This document shows, piece after piece, positions 44,470 through 52,892 of a stretch of 64,000 bases of DNA. Under the pieces are notes generated by a model. The model saw only the letters and a program-made list of their open reading frames with translations. It had not been told where the DNA came from and ran no database searches. Position numbers and translations under genes: made by a program. Position 1 is the stretch's first letter; each line of letters begins with the position of its first letter. Origin of the DNA: JAICUY01 sp035708065 (GTDB lineage Bacteria > Chloroflexota > Limnocylindria > QHBO01); contig DASSTC010000043.1 of the NCBI GenBank assembly GCA_035708065.1, positions 6,999 to 70,998 on the forward strand, written 5' to 3'.

Positions 44470-46247
44470 CCACCGTCAGCGACTACCTGCTCGAGCGGCT
44501 GGCGGGGTGGGGTGTGCGGCGCATCTACGGCTACCCGGGCGACGGGATCAACGGGATCATGGGCGCGCTCAACCGGGCCGACGGCAAGATCGACTTCATC
44601 CAGGCGCGCCACGAGGAGATGGCCGCGTTCATGGCCTGCGGCCACGCGAAGTTCACCGGTGAGGTGGGCGTCTGCCTGGCGACCTCGGGCCCGGGCGCGA
44701 TCCATCTGCTCAACGGCCTGTACGACGCGAAGATGGACCACCAGCCGGTGGTCGCGATCGTCGGTCAGCAGGCGCGCTTCTCGCTCGGCGGCCAGTTCCA
44801 GCAGGAGGTCGACCTGACGACGCTCTACAAGGACGTCGCCGGCGAGTACGTCGAGCTCGTCACTGTGCCCGGCCAGCTGCGCCACGTGATCGACCGTGCG
44901 ATTCGGATCGCGCTCAGCGAGCGCACGGTGACGGCCATGATCATCCCCAACGACCTGCAGGTCGAGGACGCGGTCGAGGAGCCGCCGCGGATTCACGGCG
45001 CCGTGCCGTCGGGCATCGGCTTCGTCCGACCGCGGACCGTCCCGGAAGCGCGGGACCTCGAGCGCGCCGCGCGTGCGCTCAACGAGGGCAGGAAGGTCGC
45101 CATGCTCATCGGCCAGGGAGCCATTGGTGCCGCTGACGAGGTGATCGCCGCCGCCGACCTGCTCGGTGCGGGCGTGGCCAAGGCGCTCCTCGGAAAGGCG
45201 GCGATCCCTGACGACCTGCCGTTCGTGACGGGCAGCATCGGTCTGCTGGGAACCCGGCCCTCCTGGGACATGATGAACGACTGCGACACGCTGCTGATGG
45301 TCGGCTCGAGCTTCCCGTACTCGGAATTCCTGCCGCGCGAGGGGCAGGCCAGGGGCGTCCAGATCGACATCGACGGCCGGATGCTCGGCCTGCGCTACCC
45401 GATGGAGGTCAACCTCGTCGGCGACAGCCAGGCGACGCTCCAGGCGCTGCTGCCGATGCTCGAGCGCAAGTCCGACCGCTCGTGGCGCGACGAGCTCGAG
45501 GGCAAGGTCCGCGACTGGTGGACGTTGATCGGCGAGCGGGCGATGGACTCGGCCGATCCGATCAACCCCGAGCGCGTGTTCCACGAGCTCTCGCCGCGGC
45601 TGCCGAACGGCGCGATCATCAGCTCGGACTCGGGATCGAGCGCCGACTGGTACGCGCGCCACGTTCGGATCCGAAAGGGGATGCTGGCGAGCCTGTCGGG
45701 CAATTTGGCGACGATGGGACCCGGCGTGCCATACGCCATCGCCGCGAAGTTCGCGCATCCCGACCGGGTGGCGGTGGCGCTCGTCGGCGACGGTGCGATG
45801 CAGATGAACGGCGACGGCGAGCTGCTGACCATCGCCAAGTACTGGCAGCGCTGGTCAGACCCGCGTCTGGTGATCTGCGTCCTGCACAACAACGACCTGA
45901 ACCAGGTGACCTGGGAGCAGCGCGTGTTCGAGGGCGATCCGAAGTACGAGGCCTCCCAGCAGCTGCCCGACTTCCCGTATGCGCGCTACGCCGAGCTGTG
46001 CGGCCTGCGCGGCATCCGGGTCGACGACCCGCAGCGCCTGGGCGCGGCGTGGGACGAGGCGTTCGCCTCGGACCGACCGGTCGTCCTCGAGGCGATCACC
46101 GATCCGAACGTGCCGCCGCTGCCGCCGCACATCAGCTTCAAGCAGGCGCGGCAGTTCGCATCGAGCATGGTCAAGGGGGACCCCGATCTGATCGGCGTGG
46201 TCACCCAATCGGTGAAGCAGGCGGCGGAAGGGGTGCTTCCGCGATGA
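44466..46247 (+). CDS. Thiamine-pyrophosphate-dependent enzyme, pyruvate oxidase/acetolactate synthase-like
   Basis: 593 residues, ATGA overlap. Three-domain TPP enzyme: N-terminal PYR domain with the activating Glu in FIQARHEEMAAFMA, a central domain (about 190-330) and a PP domain with GDGAMQMNGDGELLTI (about 441) and LHNNDLNQVTWEQ completing the GDG-N motif. It is closest by eye to the PoxB-like oxidase/decarboxylase group, as suggested by IYGYPGDGINGI. Such enzymes decarboxylate 2-oxo acids. The C-terminus lacks an obvious PoxB membrane-binding helix. Clustering with an enolase-superfamily enzyme and an FAD/Fe-S 2-hydroxyacid-type oxidase suggests a 2-oxo acid made by those enzymes as substrate. 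Confidence 0.78.
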   Translation: MTTVSDYLLERLAGWGVRRIYGYPGDGINGIMGALNRADGKIDFIQARHEEMAAFMACGHAKFTGEVGVCLATSGPGAIHLLNGLYDAKMDHQPVVAIVGQQARFSLGGQFQQEVDLTTLYKDVAGEYVELVTVPGQLRHVIDRAIRIALSERTVTAMIIPNDLQVEDAVEEPPRIHGAVPSGIGFVRPRTVPEARDLERAARALNEGRKVAMLIGQGAIGAADEVIAAADLLGAGVAKALLGKAAIPDDLPFVTGSIGLLGTRPSWDMMNDCDTLLMVGSSFPYSEFLPREGQARGVQIDIDGRMLGLRYPMEVNLVGDSQATLQALLPMLERKSDRSWRDELEGKVRDWWTLIGERAMDSADPINPERVFHELSPRLPNGAIISSDSGSSADWYARHVRIRKGMLASLSGNLATMGPGVPYAIAAKFAHPDRVAVALVGDGAMQMNGDGELLTIAKYWQRWSDPRLVICVLHNNDLNQVTWEQRVFEGDPKYEASQQLPDFPYARYAELCGLRGIRVDDPQRLGAAWDEAFASDRPVVLEAITDPNVPPLPPHISFKQARQFASSMVKGDPDLIGVVTQSVKQAAEGVLPR

Positions 46248-47383
46248 CGCTGTCTGCCCTGACCGATGCGCCGGCCGCCGGGCGGCCGGCGGAGACTCCG
46301 ATCGACCGCCTGGACGTGTCCGTCTTCCGCATCCCGACCGACGTGCCCGAGGCCGATGGCACCCTGTCCTGGAGCTCGACGACGATGGTCCTCGTCGAGG
46401 CGACGGCCGGCGGCCGGACCGGCCTGGGCTGGTCGTACACCGCCGCCGCCGCCGCGTCCCTGATCCGCGGCCTGCTGGCCGACGTCGTCCGCGGCCGCGA
46501 CGCGATGGACGTGCCCGCCACCTGGCAGGCCATGACCGTCGCCACGCGCAACCTCGGCCGGCCGGGGATCGTCGCCTCGTCGATCGCCGCGGTCGACACG
46601 GCGCTGTGGGATCTCAAGGCGCGGTTGCTCGATCTGCCATTGGTCTCGCTGTTCGGCGCGGTGCGCGACGCCGTATCCCTGTACGGCAGTGGCGGATTCA
46701 CCTCCTACTCGGATGCCGAACTGCGCGACCAGCTCGGCGGCTGGGCCGCTGCCGGGTTCCGGCGGGTGAAGATGAAGGTCGGCGCCGACCCGGCCGACGA
46801 TCCCCGGCGGGCAGCCGTGGCACGTGACGCCATCGGCCCGGACGTCGAGCTGATGGTCGACGCCAACGGCGCCTACCGCCGCAAGCAGGCGCTGCTGCTG
46901 GCGGATGCCTTCGTCGAGCAGGGCGTGAGATGGTTCGAGGAGCCGGTCAGCTCCGACGACCTCGACGGGTTGCGCATGCTGCGCGACCGTGCGCCGGCCG
47001 GCATGGCCATCGCCGCCGGCGAGTATGGCTACGACCTGCCCTACTTCGGCAGGATGCTCGAGGCGGGCGCGGTCGACGTCCTGCAGGCCGACGCGACCCG
47101 CTGTGCCGGCTTCACCGGCTTCCTGCGCGTGGCCGCCCTGTGCGCCGCGCGCTCGCTGCCGCTCTCCTCGCACTGCGCGCCGGCGCTGCACCTGCACGTC
47201 GACTGCGCGGCGCCGAACCTGGTCCACGCCGAGTACTTTCACGACCACGCGCGCATCGAGCGGCTGCTGTTCGACGGGCTGATCGAGCCGGCCGACGGCA
47301 TGTTGCGTCCGGATCGATCCCGGCGGGGCAACGGGCTTGAGCTGCGGCGCGCCGACGCGAGCCGCTTCGAGGTGGCGGCATGA
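46244..47383 (+). CDS. Enolase-superfamily enzyme (mandelate racemase group)
   Basis: 379 residues, ATGA overlap with the TPP enzyme gene. A capping domain (about 15-140) leads into a beta barrel with the general base KMK (VKMKVGADP, about 175-177), metal ligands Asp (MVDANG, about 205), Glu (WFEEPV, about 231) and Glu (AAGEYG, about 260), and His in LSSHCAP (about 310). The KxK plus His pair is the mandelate racemase subgroup, which includes many sugar-acid dehydratases. A dehydration giving a 2-keto-3-deoxy acid would fit the neighbouring oxidase and TPP enzyme. The exact substrate cannot be assigned. Confidence 0.78.
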   Translation: MTLSALTDAPAAGRPAETPIDRLDVSVFRIPTDVPEADGTLSWSSTTMVLVEATAGGRTGLGWSYTAAAAASLIRGLLADVVRGRDAMDVPATWQAMTVATRNLGRPGIVASSIAAVDTALWDLKARLLDLPLVSLFGAVRDAVSLYGSGGFTSYSDAELRDQLGGWAAAGFRRVKMKVGADPADDPRRAAVARDAIGPDVELMVDANGAYRRKQALLLADAFVEQGVRWFEEPVSSDDLDGLRMLRDRAPAGMAIAAGEYGYDLPYFGRMLEAGAVDVLQADATRCAGFTGFLRVAALCAARSLPLSSHCAPALHLHVDCAAPNLVHAEYFHDHARIERLLFDGLIEPADGMLRPDRSRRGNGLELRRADASRFEVAA

Positions 47384-50325
47384 CCGCCGTGCTCGAGATG
47401 CCGTCGACGCTGCCGGCGGTAGGAACGCGCGTGGCTGACGTCGACGCCCGAGCGCTGGCGATCGACCTGCTCAACGAGGTCGACGGGGAGGTGCGCTTCG
47501 ACGCCGGGTCACGGGCGCTGTACGCCACCGACGCATCGAACTACCGCCAGGTGCCGATCGGCGTCGTCGTGCCGCACAGCGTCGAAGCGGCGATCGCGGC
47601 GGTGAACGTCGCCCGGCGCCACGGCGCGCCGATCGTCAACCGTGGCGGCGGTACGGCGCTCGCCGGGCAGACCTGCAACGCCGCCGTCGTGCTTGACTTC
47701 AGCAAGTACGTGAACCGCATCATCGAGCTCGACGCCGCGGGGAAGCGGGCGCACGTCCAGTCGGGCATCGTGTTGGACGAGCTGCGCAACGCCGCAGAGC
47801 AGCACAACCTGACGTTCGGGCCCGATCCGGCGACCCACGACCACTGCACGCTCGGCGGGATGATCGGCAACAACAGCTGCGGCGTGCACTCGGTGATGGC
47901 CGGCAAGACCGACGACAACGTCCTGTCGCTCGACGTGCTCACCTATGACGGCGAGCGCCTGCGCGTCGGTCCGACGCCCGAGGAGGAGCTCGCACGGATC
48001 GTCGACGCCGGCGGCCGGCGCGGCGAGATCTACCGTCGGTTGCGGGAGCTGCGCGACAGGTACGCCGACGATATTCGTGCCCGCTTCCCGAACATCCCGC
48101 GACGGGTGAGCGGCTACAACCTGCCGTACCTGCTTCCGGAGCACGGTTTCGACGTTGCCAAGGCGCTCGTCGGCAGCGAGTCGACCTGCGTGACGGTGCT
48201 CGAGGCCGAGCTGCAGCTGGTCGACAGTCCGCCGGGCCGCTCGCTGCTGGTGCTCGGCTACCCAACGGTGTTCGACGCGGCCGACGACGTGCCGAGTGTC
48301 ATGGCGTCGGGCTGCATCGCCTGCGAAGGGCTCGACCAGGGACTGGTCGACGACATGCTGGCGAAGGGACTGCACCCCGATCACGTCGCGCTGCTGCCCG
48401 ACGGCCACGGCTGGCTGCTGGTCGAGTTCGGCGGCAAGGATCGCGACGAATCGGACGCGAAGGCAAAGGACTTCATCGCGCAGCTGCAGAAGCGCGTTCA
48501 CCCGCCCAGCACGCACCTCTACGACCGGCCGAGCCAGGAGGCCGCGATCTGGGAGGTCCGGGAGTCAGGCCTCGGCGCGACGGCGATGGTGCCCGGCAAG
48601 GCGACGAGTGGACCGGGCTGGGAGGACTCGGCGGTGCCACCCGACAAGCTGGGCGATTACCTGCGTGACATGGCGAAGCTGTTCGCGGAGCATCGGTACA
48701 AGGTCGACATGTACGGCCACTTCGGGCAGGGCGTGCTGCACTGCCGCATCCCGTTCGACCTGGTCAGCGCCGCCGGCCTGGCCGACATGCGTCGCTTCAT
48801 GGACGAGGCGGCCGATCTGTGCCTGGGGTACGGCGGCAGCCTCTCCGGAGAGCACGGCGACGGGCAGGCGCGCGCCGAGCTGCTGCCAAAGATGTTCGGC
48901 GACCGGCTGATCCACGCATTCGAGGAGTTCAAGGAGATCTGGGACCCCGAAGGTGGGATGAACCCCGGAAAGGTCGTGCGGCCGTATCGCATCCTGGACA
49001 ACCTGCGGCTGGGGACCGGCTACAACCCGCCGAATCCGAAGACGCACTTCGCCTTTCAGACCGATCACGACTCGTTCGCGCATGCCGCGTTCCGATGCGT
49101 CGGCGTCGGCGAGTGCCGGCGCCACGACGGCGGGGTGATGTGCCCGAGCTACATGGTCACCCGCGAGGAGAAGCACTCCACCCGCGGCCGGGCCCACCTG
49201 CTGTTCGAGATGATGAACGGCGCCGAGATGGAGCGCGGCTGGCGCAACGAGGAGGTTCGCGAGGCGCTTGACCTGTGCCTGGCGTGCAAGGGCTGCAAGG
49301 GCGACTGCCCGGTCAACGTCGACATGGCCACGTACAAGGCCGAGTTCTACTCGCACTACTATGCCGGACGGCTGCGTCCGCGCGCCGCCTACTCGATGGG
49401 CCTGATCTACTGGTGGGCCGGGCTCGCCGCGAAGGCACCGCGCCTGGTCAACGCGGCCGCACGCGCGCCGCTGCTGGGCGGGCTGGCGAAGCGCCTGGCG
49501 GGTGTCGCATCCGAGCGCCAGCTGCCGCGCTTCGCGAACCGCACCTTCCGGCAGCGCTTCGCCGACCACCCGCAGACCGATGCCTCACGTCCGGAGGTCA
49601 TCCTCTGGCCCGACACGTTCAACAATCACTTCCACCCCGAGACCGCCGAGGCGGCCGTCTCGGTCCTCGAAGCAGCCGGGTACCAGGTCACGATCCCGCG
49701 GGCCACGCTGTGCTGCGGCCGGCCACTCTACGACTGGGGCATGCTCGACCTCGCCGAGCGGCTGCTGCGCCAGGTGCTTCGTGAGCTGCGGCCGAAGATC
49801 CGGGCCGGCGTGCCGGTCGTCGGGCTCGAGCCGTCGTGCGTGGCGGTGTTCCGCGACGAGCTGGTCAGCCTCTTCCCGAATCGCCAGGACGCACGCCGCC
49901 TGTCGGAGCAGACGTTCGTCCTGTCCGAGTTCCTGGAGCGTGTCGAGGGCTGGTCGCCGCCGCACGTCGACGGCCAGGCGGTGGTCCACGGCCACTGCCA
50001 CCACCGCTCGGTGATCGGGATCCGTCCCGAGGAACACGTGCTCGACGGCACCGGCCTTGACTGGCGGTTCGTCGACACGGGCTGCTGCGGGATGGCCGGC
50101 GCGTTCGGCTTCGAGGCGGGGGAGCACTACCGGGTGGCCATGGCCGCCGGCGAGCGCGCGCTGCTGCCCGCCGTCCGCGAATCGGACGACGACACGCTGC
50201 TCATCGCCGATGGGTTCAGCTGTCGCGAGCAGATCGAGCAGTCGACCGGCCGGCATGCCGTTCATCTCGCCGAGGTGCTCGCGGCGGGGCTGGATGATCG
50301 CACGTCGTCGCCCGCTGACCGGTAG
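47380..50325 (+). CDS. Fused FAD-linked oxidase / Fe-S oxidoreductase (GlcD-GlcF or YdiJ type)
   Basis: 981 residues, ATGA overlap. Residues about 55-270 are a PCMH-type FAD domain (IVNRGGGTALAGQ, HDHCTLGGMIGNNSCGVHS) and about 280-540 the FAD-oxidase C domain with YGHFGQGVLHCRI and SGEHGDGQAR. Then come two 4Fe-4S segments (CVGVGECRR to MCPSYMVTREE at about 572, CLACKGCKGDCP at about 633). Two CCG domains (CCGRPLYDWG, about 778; DTGCCGMAGAFG, about 900) end the protein. Such fusions oxidise D-lactate, D-2-hydroxyglutarate or glycolate and pass electrons to the quinone pool at the membrane. Substrate is unknown; the operon suggests a sugar-derived hydroxy acid. Confidence 0.85.
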   Translation: MTAVLEMPSTLPAVGTRVADVDARALAIDLLNEVDGEVRFDAGSRALYATDASNYRQVPIGVVVPHSVEAAIAAVNVARRHGAPIVNRGGGTALAGQTCNAAVVLDFSKYVNRIIELDAAGKRAHVQSGIVLDELRNAAEQHNLTFGPDPATHDHCTLGGMIGNNSCGVHSVMAGKTDDNVLSLDVLTYDGERLRVGPTPEEELARIVDAGGRRGEIYRRLRELRDRYADDIRARFPNIPRRVSGYNLPYLLPEHGFDVAKALVGSESTCVTVLEAELQLVDSPPGRSLLVLGYPTVFDAADDVPSVMASGCIACEGLDQGLVDDMLAKGLHPDHVALLPDGHGWLLVEFGGKDRDESDAKAKDFIAQLQKRVHPPSTHLYDRPSQEAAIWEVRESGLGATAMVPGKATSGPGWEDSAVPPDKLGDYLRDMAKLFAEHRYKVDMYGHFGQGVLHCRIPFDLVSAAGLADMRRFMDEAADLCLGYGGSLSGEHGDGQARAELLPKMFGDRLIHAFEEFKEIWDPEGGMNPGKVVRPYRILDNLRLGTGYNPPNPKTHFAFQTDHDSFAHAAFRCVGVGECRRHDGGVMCPSYMVTREEKHSTRGRAHLLFEMMNGAEMERGWRNEEVREALDLCLACKGCKGDCPVNVDMATYKAEFYSHYYAGRLRPRAAYSMGLIYWWAGLAAKAPRLVNAAARAPLLGGLAKRLAGVASERQLPRFANRTFRQRFADHPQTDASRPEVILWPDTFNNHFHPETAEAAVSVLEAAGYQVTIPRATLCCGRPLYDWGMLDLAERLLRQVLRELRPKIRAGVPVVGLEPSCVAVFRDELVSLFPNRQDARRLSEQTFVLSEFLERVEGWSPPHVDGQAVVHGHCHHRSVIGIRPEEHVLDGTGLDWRFVDTGCCGMAGAFGFEAGEHYRVAMAAGERALLPAVRESDDDTLLIADGFSCREQIEQSTGRHAVHLAEVLAAGLDDRTSSPADR

Positions 50326-50331
50326 CTCGGC

Positions 50332-50337
50332 GATACT
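50332..50337 (+). promoter_or_regulatory. -10 box GATACT before the GNAT gene, leaderless type
   Basis: GATACT ends 7 bases before ATG 50345 and begins 6 bases after the previous stop codon. Confidence 0.35.
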
Positions 50338-50344
50338 CGCTCGC

Positions 50345-50785
50345 ATGACCGTTCGGATCCGGCCGGCGCGTCGTGATGACGCCAAGGCGATTGCCGGGCT
50401 GGCCGTGCAGCTGGGTTACCAGGCGACGATGGAGGAGGTCGCGGCGCGCCTGGAGCGCTTGCTGCCCAACCGCGAATCGGCGGTGCTCGTGGCAGCCGGC
50501 GCCGACGATCGACCGTTGGGCTGGCTCCACGTCTACCTGCACCGAACGGTCGAGAGCGCGGTCAGCGCACGGATCGGCGGCTTGGTGGTCGACGAGGCGC
50601 AGCGCTCGCGTGGCATCGGTCAGGCGCTGCTGCAGGCCGCCGAAGCATGGGGCGACGAGCATGGAGTGACACGGATGACGCTCTACTCGCGTCAGAGCCG
50701 CGAGCGGGCCCATCGGTTCTACGAGCGTTCGGGATACCGGATCGCCAAGCACTCGTACCTGCTCGAGAAGGACCTGGCGAAGTGA
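50345..50785 (+). CDS. GNAT family N-acetyltransferase
   Basis: 146 residues. GNAT fold: IRPARRDDAKAIAGLAVQLGY at the N-terminus, acetyl-CoA pyrophosphate-binding loop EAQRSRGIGQALL and a C-terminal RERAHRFYERSGYRI motif, typical of AAC(6')-like or RimI-like acetyltransferases. The acceptor is unknown. It has its own promoter-like box and lies between the oxidoreductase operon and dxs, oriented with both. The longer frame upstream is a shadow inside the oxidase gene. Confidence 0.8.
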   Translation: MTVRIRPARRDDAKAIAGLAVQLGYQATMEEVAARLERLLPNRESAVLVAAGADDRPLGWLHVYLHRTVESAVSARIGGLVVDEAQRSRGIGQALLQAAEAWGDEHGVTRMTLYSRQSRERAHRFYERSGYRIAKHSYLLEKDLAK

Positions 50786-50804
50786 GGCTTCGTACGGCTC
50801 GGGC

Positions 50805-50810
50805 TATACT
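50805..50810 (+). promoter_or_regulatory. -10 box TATACT before dxs
   Basis: TATACT with a predicted leader of about 28 bases containing GGAG at 50834, 7 bases before TTG 50845. The arrangement (TATACT, short leader, TTG start) mirrors the CAP-domain gene. Confidence 0.5.
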
Positions 50811-50844
50811 TTCCCGGCCCATTTGCATCGTCTGGAGTAGCTCC

Positions 50845-52812
50845 TTGCCCGGTGTAGACCACCTGACCGATCCCGCCCAGCTGCGCTCGATGACCGATGC
50901 GCAGCTCGACCGCCTGGCCGATGCGATGCGCGAGAAGATGATCCGCACCGTCAAGCAGACCGGCGGTCACCTGGCCTCGTCGCTGGGTGCCGTCGAGATC
51001 GCCCTGGCGCTGCACCGGGTCATGGATTCGCCCCGCGATCGGATCGTGTGGGACACCGGGCACCAGGCCTACGCCCACAAGCTGCTCACCGGACGTGGCG
51101 AGCGGTTTGACACGCTGCGCCAGGTCGATGGCATCGGCGGCTTCCCACGACGCAGCGAGAGCGAGCATGACGTGTTCGACGGCGGCCATGCGGGGACCGG
51201 GGTGAGCATCGGGGTGGGGCTGGCTGCGGCGCGCGACCTGCTGCCGGTCGGCGATCCGGGCCGCCGGCAGCGCATCGCCGTGTGCGTCGGCGACGCTGCG
51301 CTGCAGAGCGGCCTGACCATGGAGGCGCTCAACCACCTGGGGCACACCAAGCATCGCCTGCTGATCGTGCTCAACGACAACGAGATGAGCATCAGCCCGT
51401 CCGTCGGCGGGCTGTCGACGTCGCTCAACAAGCTGCGCCTGACCAAGGCCTACCAGGGCACGAAGTCGGCGACCAAGGGCGTGCTCGAGCGCGTGCCCCT
51501 GGTGGGCAAGCCGCTGTTCGACGTCCTGGCCTTCACCAAGGAGGGGTTCAAGCGCTCGTGGGCCAAGGTCGGCTTCTTCGAGGACATGGGACTGACTTAC
51601 ATCGGCGTGCTGGACGGCCACGACCGCCGGGAGCTGGAGAGCGCCTTCGAGCGCGCCTTCGAGCTCAACGGGCCGGTGCTGGTCCACGTCAAGACGGTGA
51701 AGGGACGGGGTTACGCTCCCGCCGAGGCCGATTCGGAGTCGTTCCACGGCGCGTCGCTGCCGCCCATCGACCTGGCTGCGATCGATCCGACCGAGGAGCC
51801 ACTGCCATCGACCGCCGCCGGCAAGCGCAAGCCGAAGACCTACACCCAGGCGTTCGTCGAGGAGCTGATTCGCCTGGCGACCGATGACGATCGGATCGTG
51901 GCCATCACCGCGGGCATGCCGACCGGCACCGGGCTGTCGCGCTTCGCGGAGCGCTTCCCACGGCGATTCTTCGATGTGGGAATTGCCGAACAGCACGCCG
52001 TCACGCTGGCTGCGGGCCTGGCCCTGGCGGGCCGCCGCCCGGTCGTGTCGCTGTACTCCACGTTCAGCCAGCGCGCCTACGACCAGCTGGTCCACGACGT
52101 CTGCCAGAACGGCCTGCCGGTGCTGCTGGCGGTCGATCGTGCCGGCCTGGTCGGCGAGGACGGCACCTCGCACCAGGGCATGTTCACGCTCGCGGCGCAG
52201 CGGTCGCTGCCGAACCTGGTCATCGGCTCGCCGAAGGACGAGCAGGAGCTGCGCGACATGGTCGTCACGGCGGTCGCCTGCGACGGACCGATGTCGCTGC
52301 ACTACCCGCGCGACGCGGGCGAGGATCTGCCCGATCGCGAGGGCCACGCGCTCGAGGTCGGCCGCGGCGAGGTGCTGGCGGAGGGCCATGACCTGGTCTT
52401 CGTGGGCTTCGGACCGATCGTGCAGCGGCTGGTCGCGGTTGCCACCGAGCTCGAGTCCGCCACCGGACTGACCGCGACGGTGATCAACGCCCGCTGGGCG
52501 AAGCCACTCGACGAGGCGCTGCTCGCCGAGCACGCCGCGGGAAAGCAGCTCGTCGTCACCGCCGAGGAGTCGGCCGCAATGGGCGGCTTCGGCGACGGTG
52601 TGCTCGATGCGCTCAATCGCGCGGGCGTCCACGTGCCGCTGCTGAAGATCGCGCTGGTCGAGGGCTTCGTGCATCACGGCGCGGTCGACGACCTGCGGCG
52701 CCAGCAGCGGATTGACGTGTCGGGGATCGAGGAGCAGGTGCGGATGAAGCTCGGCGCACTTGGCGTATCGCTCGAGCCAGGGCAGAAGTCGCGCAAGGCG
52801 AGCGCCGCGTAG
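50845..52812 (+). CDS. dxs: 1-deoxy-D-xylulose-5-phosphate synthase
   Basis: 655 residues from TTG 50845 with GGAG upstream; ATG 50890 is an in-frame alternative. DXS features: TGGHLASSLGAVEIALALH, DTGHQAYAHKLLTGR, VLDGHDRRELESAF, DVGIAEQHAVTLAAGLA and GLVGEDGTSHQG. The TPP-binding motif, GDG in nearly all members, reads GDA (CVGDAALQSG), while the distal LNDNEMSISP is intact. The enzyme joins pyruvate and glyceraldehyde 3-phosphate in the first step of the MEP isoprenoid pathway; the start of ispH at 63804 shows a later step. In related genomes it follows xseAB and ispA directly. Confidence 0.9.
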   Translation: MPGVDHLTDPAQLRSMTDAQLDRLADAMREKMIRTVKQTGGHLASSLGAVEIALALHRVMDSPRDRIVWDTGHQAYAHKLLTGRGERFDTLRQVDGIGGFPRRSESEHDVFDGGHAGTGVSIGVGLAAARDLLPVGDPGRRQRIAVCVGDAALQSGLTMEALNHLGHTKHRLLIVLNDNEMSISPSVGGLSTSLNKLRLTKAYQGTKSATKGVLERVPLVGKPLFDVLAFTKEGFKRSWAKVGFFEDMGLTYIGVLDGHDRRELESAFERAFELNGPVLVHVKTVKGRGYAPAEADSESFHGASLPPIDLAAIDPTEEPLPSTAAGKRKPKTYTQAFVEELIRLATDDDRIVAITAGMPTGTGLSRFAERFPRRFFDVGIAEQHAVTLAAGLALAGRRPVVSLYSTFSQRAYDQLVHDVCQNGLPVLLAVDRAGLVGEDGTSHQGMFTLAAQRSLPNLVIGSPKDEQELRDMVVTAVACDGPMSLHYPRDAGEDLPDREGHALEVGRGEVLAEGHDLVFVGFGPIVQRLVAVATELESATGLTATVINARWAKPLDEALLAEHAAGKQLVVTAEESAAMGGFGDGVLDALNRAGVHVPLLKIALVEGFVHHGAVDDLRRQQRIDVSGIEEQVRMKLGALGVSLEPGQKSRKASAA

Positions 52813-52821
52813 GCCGTTCCG

Positions 52822-52840
52822 TCGTTGACGGGGTCAACGA
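52822..52840 (+). terminator. Perfect 8-bp inverted repeat after dxs
   Basis: TCGTTGAC, GGG, GTCAACGA, starting 10 bases after the dxs stop. It could be a terminator hairpin (no T tract). With its 19-base palindrome it also looks like an operator for a dimeric repressor upstream of tlyA (box at 52881). Confidence 0.45.
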
Positions 52841-52880
52841 TAGCCGGGCACCGACGCCTGACGATTCGCCCGATGGCCCG

Positions 52881-52886
52881 TACCAT
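52881..52886 (+). promoter_or_regulatory. -10 box TACCAT before tlyA, leaderless type
   Basis: TACCAT ends 6 bases before ATG 52893, a spacing that places the start codon at about the transcription start. Confidence 0.5.
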
Positions 52887-52892
52887 CGGCCG

